Shown piece after piece: positions 58,509-64,000 of a stretch of 64,000 nucleotides of DNA (position 1 is its first letter; every line of letters starts with the position of its first letter). The notes beneath the pieces were generated by a model. The model did no database searches. It saw only the letters and a program-made list of their open reading frames with translations, and was not told the DNA's origin. The DNA is from Austropuccinia psidii (Eukaryota > Basidiomycota > Pucciniomycetes > Pucciniales > Sphaerophragmiaceae). A program made the position numbers and the translations under genes. The stretch covers positions 11,930,451 to 11,994,450 of the forward strand of contig JALGQZ010000004.1 of NCBI GenBank assembly GCA_023105745.1. The letters are read 5' to 3'.

Positions 58509-61500
58509 TGTCAGCATGTGACTCAAACACAGAGCACAAGCATTAAAGCCCAATACCATAAACCAATGGTAGAGCAAATACCACCAAAACATGGAACTGA
58601 GCCAAACCAAATAAAAACATATCAAACAAAGGAGGGAACTTACCTGTTTCCAAAAATACAAGTCTTGTCATCATATGAAAAATAATAACAAATCTATTAC
58701 TTCTCAAAGTATGAGCCTTTGAGATATGACCAGATATCCAAAAAGGTCACAAGACAAACACTATGATAATTATACTTATAATAATTATCTTAAAACTAAT
58801 GAAAATACCATAAATAGGTACAAAATCTGAATTAACTCAGAATATAACTAGTTAACATGTTAAATGAATTAGACAATTAGATTCCTCATGGTAAAATACA
58901 CATATGTAGTTTTTATGGCATATTTTAAAAGTCAATAATTACTGAAGAATAAGTAATAATACCCTAAAAAAGATACAAAATCTCATTTAACTCAGAAAGC
59001 AATGAAACAACATGTGAAATGAATTGTACCATTGGATTATCCATAAACAAACCACACACAAAACAATTATATGGCTCTTCTCCAAAGTCAATAATTAAGG
59101 AATTAAGCTGAATATATGCACTTTTTTGGTCAGTGCATATATTCATGCTTTTTAGCTAATATCTGCTGAAATATACAAGATAGAGAGTTGAACCAAAAAT
59201 AAATTCACCACATAACTACTGTAAGGGCACAGATATGAGCTTTATTCTACAAGCTATAAACAAGGTTAAAGCTTGTAATGGTTTATTAAACAAAATCACT
59301 CAAGCTGTTGACCACTTTGTTGTGAAAGTGGTCCAAGCTTAAAAAAAGTAGAAATTAAGATTCTAATAGCTCATACTTGAAGAATGATGTAATTTTTATT
59401 ATAATATTCAAGGTATAACCCCTTGAAATCAAGGTTTTAAGTTTTAAATATTTAATTTTGAAAGAAAAGATGAGTTACAAGAAAAATCATCAAAAATAGA
59501 GCTTTAATAATGTAATGAAATTTGCTTAGCAGGCTAATAAGGATATTCCAAGCTATCTGAATTCACTCTCAGAGTAGCTGTAGTGTGTATATCTTCAAAG
59601 CTATTCATTGTCAAAGTTTAAGCTTAAAATTGATCATTTATGATCACTCACTGTAATCTTATTTTAAGTTTAACAGTTATATAGGTGATTAAGCTGGTGA
59701 ATACTATTAGATTATGATGAATATTAATAAAATCCACAAATTTGAGGCTTCTTCCAAGCCTATGATGTCATCAAACTTAGAGTTATAGTGATAACTCTAA
59801 ATAATGGCATAATAATGAGATAAGATGGTTTGATCATGACATAATCATCACTAAACTTTAAAGTATTTATCATTTCCAGTGTATTCCATAATTACACATC
59901 TACTAGAAGCCTACTGGACACTAGAAGGGAGGTATTTACTATAAATAGAGCTCTTTTTACTCTATTTTCCCCTCAGATGCATCAAAACAATTAAACAATC
60001 ACATCCAAGGGTAAAATGTCTTATTCTTTAGATATAGATCTTTTATATTATCAAAGACCTAAAGCTATCCTTATTACAATCATCATCTTTGACATTATTA
60101 ATTCAATTGTTCTCTTGTTTTGTTATAATTCTCTCAAAAATCTCATTTCCACATAAAATCAAGAAAAATTGTAATTTCTCTTATTCTTATTTGTAGATAC
60201 AATTTAAATAAGCTTTATTTACATTATTTGGCGTAAATTAATCCAAAATTATTATATTAAGCATCAAAATTAGGTTATTTTCTCTTATTATAATAATTTC
60301 TCTTTATTATTACTATCAATAATGCTTTAATCAATATAAATAGTATTTATATTGATATGTAGCTTTAATATTACTAAGATTATTGTTATTAATTGTTTTT
60401 TATTAATAAAAAAAATTTCTACACATTCAATATTTGTTGGTAACAATAATAAAGTGCCTTTAAATATATTAATTATTATATATTAATATATTTATGTATT
60501 ATATTATTATATATATTACATAATATAATTATTTTTTTAAGCCATAGATATAATAATTCTTTATTATTATAATTATTTTTATCTCTTTCATTTTATTTAT
60601 AAGGACATTCATAGTACAATAAGTAAAATATTAGTAATTTTTACTTATTGTTTCATAGTCAAACCTTACACAAAGAATTTGCTGAGCATAAACCTTAATT
60701 TTCACCTCTCATCTCAAATCCAGAGGAAGAGTCTTAACCCCAGAAAATTGTTGTTCAAATTTAATCTATAATTTGGGGCTATCCAATGGTACTAGCCAAG
60801 CTGAGCTAGCACCAAAACTACAGAATGTATGGCCAAAATATTGTCAAATAAGGGTGAATAAAATATTCACCTCTCATCTAGCTTCTATAGTTTTAGTGTG
60901 AGATGCCTAAAGTGGGTTCATTTTGAAAAGAGAACAATCAGGGCTGTTTGATTGTGCTATCTATTTCCCAATATCTCATCTATAACAAAAGCTATGGGGC
61001 AAAAAATTCCCATACAGATTTTGAGAAAATCCTATATCTGGATAACAAAACTTGAACATGGCATAACTTTGCCATATTCAATGTTACCCATAGAAAATCA
61101 GGTACCACTGTGTAAATCATATACAGAGATACCCAATGCGCTAGCTATGAGTTCAATATCTTAAAAACTGACAAAGGTATTGCAGTTTTAAGGTCAAAAT
61201 CACACATTTTGGCCAATACACCTTTACTGTGGGATACTATCCAATAACTATGATTATGAGGTTTCAAATAGATGAATAAGCTTGTTTATACTTCATTAAC
61301 TCATAGTTATTTCAATAGTGGGGCCGTATAAAGGTCCTGTACAGATTTCTACACATCATACATGTCAGAAGAGGGCTGTGTGGTCCCCAGATGAAAATTT
61401 TCACCCTGTATTGAGGAAAACTGCCCAGATGTGTTTTCAAAACCACATCTGAGCCCAATACAGAGTATACAGGCTTTTTGCAAACCACAAGCCAGTACTC

Positions 61501-61890
61501 TGAAGTGAAAAGATCCTCAATTCCTCTGCGTGGATGGTCTAGAGGACCTTTCCACCCCAATTCAGGATAAAAGGAGGCCCTTACTCTTCCATAAAAGTAA
61601 TCACCATCCTTCTCTTGAATTCCTATGTAGGACAACTGTCAAAAACAGCTATACTGTTGGAAAACAAACAGGTATACTTCAAATCTTATATATTGTAGCT
61701 CTTATTATCATAATCCAACTGGTAATACTGCACCCAGGGCTTTCAGCAGTGCTCACCACCACTATTCCCTAATATTAAAGCCCTTATACCTTGATATAAA
61801 ACCTTTTTTCATTATTAATTATCTTTGTCACAGTCATATTACAATTTTTGAACAAATTTATTACCACTTCTTCATAGACTCAGCCTGAAA
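58509..61890 (+). repeat. Element D 3' LTR, split by solo LTR E
   Basis: 58509-58709 (TGTCAGCATG...) continues at 60671-61890 with TGCTGAGCATAAACC and ends CAGCCTGAAA. Without the inserted E it is about 1.42 kb, similar to the 5' LTR, with many substitutions. Confidence 0.88.
58710..60670 (+). repeat. Solo LTR E (C superfamily), 1961 bp
   Basis: Starts TATGAGCCTTTGAG (C begins TGTGAGCCTTAGAG) and ends CCTTACA. It is flanked by a perfect 5-bp duplication CAAAG (58705-58709 and 60671-60675). It keeps a TATA-like TATAAAT at 59940-59946. No coding region; very AT-rich at the right end. Confidence 0.9.
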
Positions 61891-63284
61891 TGTTGAATCA
61901 TAATTTACTATATTATCTAAATAATTAGATTAATAAATATTTCTTGGTGAAAAGTAAAATATAACTTACCTGTGCTGGGTTTTTGGAATTTTACAGAAAC
62001 ATTAAGGTGTTTAATAATAAGGCTCCGAGAATTATTTCTTCATTGTATGCAGGCATTAATATTTTGGTATGAATATTATAATCAAATTCATAATTATTTT
62101 GATTATCTTAATATGTTTGCTCCTATCTTCAACTTTAGAACTACTCATATCAATGTTAAAAATTTCTATCAAATACATAAAATATAATGAATATTAATAC
62201 ATATTTATATTGGATCATGAATATATATATTACTTCCAATATGATGCTATTTTTAATTGTAATTTCCATTATCAATTACCAATAAAACAAGAATAAAATG
62301 AACAATATTATTAGTACTTATATTAAAATATATACAGTTAAATGTATTTTCAATTTATTTTATAAATAAAAATAATTGATAATAATGATAAAGTACTGAC
62401 TTTTGTATGAAAAATTATTATAAATAAATAAATAAGCTTAAAATTTAAGTCTATAAGTGAAACTTTCAGGAATAAAAATAAGAGTGAGTATAAGGGAAAT
62501 TGAGAACATACAACATAATAATGGACTTCATAAATGTATAATTAAGTTATGTTATTAATACAATATATCACAAGAGCTGTTTCATATATTATTGAATAAG
62601 AGCAATATATAATGTTTATTATTAGAAATATTTATCTGTTTAATCACACTATGATAAATTTATCTTTTGTATGAGGCATAGTTTTGCTTTTTCAAATGGT
62701 CTTTTCATCTTAAGATGATCCTCCTTGGTGATCAGGGGTAAAACTACTGATTCAAACTCCTGGAAGCATCTCAAAAGGCTAGAAAATAAATTTAAAATCC
62801 CTACAAATGCCAACTTTAATATAATATCAGCTCAAAATCACTACTCACAAGAATTATGGGCTCAAAAAGAACCAATTCTCTTCATAAAGAATATTTAACT
62901 TTGGAATTGGTTTGACGTAATTTATAAGAGTCTTGGCCTCTGATAAACAAAATATTTTAGTAATTTGGATTTTTCTATAGTAATTAATCTTAATCATAAA
63001 ATAATTTCAAAAAAAAAATTCTCAATGGGAAAAAAATTTCACTTTTGTTTTGACTGATCCCAAATATTATCTTTTTGAGTTTTACAGAATTAAACCTATT
63101 TTAATGAAATTATACAAGTCTTCATGATTAAATTAATAAGCTTTATCCAAAAGAATTCAAGCTGAAATACACATGCTGTCGCTGTAACTTATTGCAATTA
63201 TTTTAAAGTTAAATTGAAATTGAAATTTTTTAATTTTACGTACAAATTATGATTTGACCTTTGGGGTTCAAACAAAGGATTTTT
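61891..63284. other. AT-rich interval between D and the last LTR
   Basis: No LTR termini or recognisable genes except the short coding relic at 62716-63050. Confidence 0.5.
62716..63050 (+). pseudogene. Unrecognised coding relic
   Basis: One frame reads SSLVIRGKTTDSNSWKHLKR, then NKFKIPTNANFNIISAQNHY and QELWAQKEPILFIKNI, followed after single stops by LWNWFDVIYKSLGL and TKYFSNLDFSIVINLNHKII. The low stop density in such AT-rich DNA and the mixed composition suggest former coding sequence. I do not recognise the family. Confidence 0.3.
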
Positions 63285-64000
63285 TGTAAGGTGTGGATTT
63301 GAAACTTTGATAAAATATCAAGTACTTTTCCTGTCCTCAAAATTTGTATAAGGTAGAATTATTTAAAAATAGTAAGGAATAGTGTTTTTAAAGAGAAAAC
63401 ACACCAATTTTATTGTTTTCAACTTTTATAAGTATAAACCAATAATATAATAAAAATTAATTGTTTTACCAACAATAAAGATTTATCCAAAAATACTCTA
63501 CAAGAGATATTTAAGGCTACAAAAGAAATTTCTTCAAGAGCAATTTCAATTGTAATTAATTGAGCAAAGGACTGCAAGCAATTAATTAAAGAAAAAAGTC
63601 TTTAAAGAGATATTTAAAGAGAAAACATGCCCAAAAGTGACCAGAGTGAATGTGGAAACAAAGTGGCAAAGTTTACAGTGATGAAAGATTCTTTAATTCA
63701 CTTTTGGGGTGGTTCAAGGGGTAAAAATGATTATAAGAGTTACAAAAAATGATTATAATGATTTTTTCACGTGGTTAAAAGGTTTAAACTGATTTAAAAA
63801 TGGTGTTTGGAATCTTTTATTGATTGGTTTAACAGTGTTTAAACTAATTATAAAAAGAAAATATTCTAACATGAAGAGAAAAGTGAGGCAAAGAAGACAT
63901 TCTTTTATAGCCATCAATTTTCTTACTCCAGAAGTAAAATTTACTCTTGTCAGTTTTGAAAACAGTCTGACAACAGAAAGGCCAATTATGGAATCATTGA
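63285..64000 (-). repeat. C-family LTR, truncated by the window end
   Basis: The reverse complement closely matches the last 0.7 kb of the C LTR (TGTAAGGTGTGGAT at 63285 is the complement of the C terminus; the TATA box region is near 63904-63910). Divergence is clearly higher than between the two C LTRs. The rest of the LTR or element lies beyond the window. Confidence 0.92.

Larger units (their letters stand above)
43428..61890 (+). mobile_element. Element D: old B-family LTR retrotransposon with nested insertions
   Basis: The 5' LTR is 43428-44855 and the 3' LTR is 58509-58709 plus 60671-61890. Internal parts are 44856-47965 and about 55251-58508. The order is that of B in the plus direction. 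Many stops and shifts occur, and LTR divergence is visibly much greater than in A or C. Element F interrupts the protease region and solo LTR E interrupts the 3' LTR. No matching 5-bp target duplication was found (TTTCT on the left, TGTTG on the right). Confidence 0.9.

Noticed and set aside
60400..60650. AT-rich block resembling an origin or centromere-like sequence
   Set aside because: It is the right part of solo LTR E and its composition matches other C-type LTRs; no independent evidence.
43423..61895. Target duplication of element D
   Set aside because: The flanking pentamers TTTCT and TGTTG do not match. The element is old and its ends have mutated, so no duplication is claimed.

Overview
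The window is AT-rich fungal nuclear DNA made almost entirely of nested transposable elements. No intact host gene, tRNA, rRNA or CRISPR array was recognised. The Ty3/gypsy (chromodomain-type) polyproteins, a PIF/Harbinger transposase relic, a Myb/SANT-like relic and a Tet-like 2OG-Fe(II) oxygenase relic together suggest a rust fungus (Pucciniales). From memory only, the 1974-residue polyprotein closely resembles elements of the myrtle rust Austropuccinia psidii; I could not verify this. 

Layout: (1) 1-9921, element A, minus strand, young (its LTRs differ at about a dozen sites in 1.3 kb), 3' LTR cut by the window edge, inserted into an older inverted LTR relic (9922-10312). (2) 10313-12202 and 33367-43427, the older locus: Myb/SANT-like relic, Tet-like oxygenase relic, Harbinger transposase relic, another A-type LTR relic, and a 5-kb AT-rich stretch. 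(3) 12203-33361, element B, minus strand, with target duplication TCTTC. Solo LTR G (13323-14760, duplication GGTAC) sits in its 3' LTR, and young near-intact element C (16781-26852, plus strand, duplication GAAAA) splits its pol. (4) 43428-61890, element D, plus strand, B family, old and decayed. It is interrupted by 5'-truncated element F (47966-about 55250, minus strand, C superfamily) and by solo LTR E (58710-60670, duplication CAAAG) in its 3' LTR. (5) 63285-64000, the start of another C-family LTR running off the window. 

The most interesting signal is an apparently undescribed accessory gene present in A, B, D and the much more divergent C. Each element has a leader intron whose predicted splicing joins an exon ending in A to an exon beginning TG, so the start codon is created by splicing (A|TG). 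A second short intron (64-81 bp) contains the gag ATG. Its removal joins the small basic upstream exon in frame to a long reading frame that overlaps the 5' part of gag in another frame. Unspliced RNA would give Gag-Pol; doubly spliced RNA would give a separate accessory protein of about 275-335 residues. In A this spliced frame is fully open (335 codons) although pol is broken. In the A/B comparison the accessory frame is better conserved than the overlapping gag frame. Splice sites are predicted by eye and need RNA evidence.
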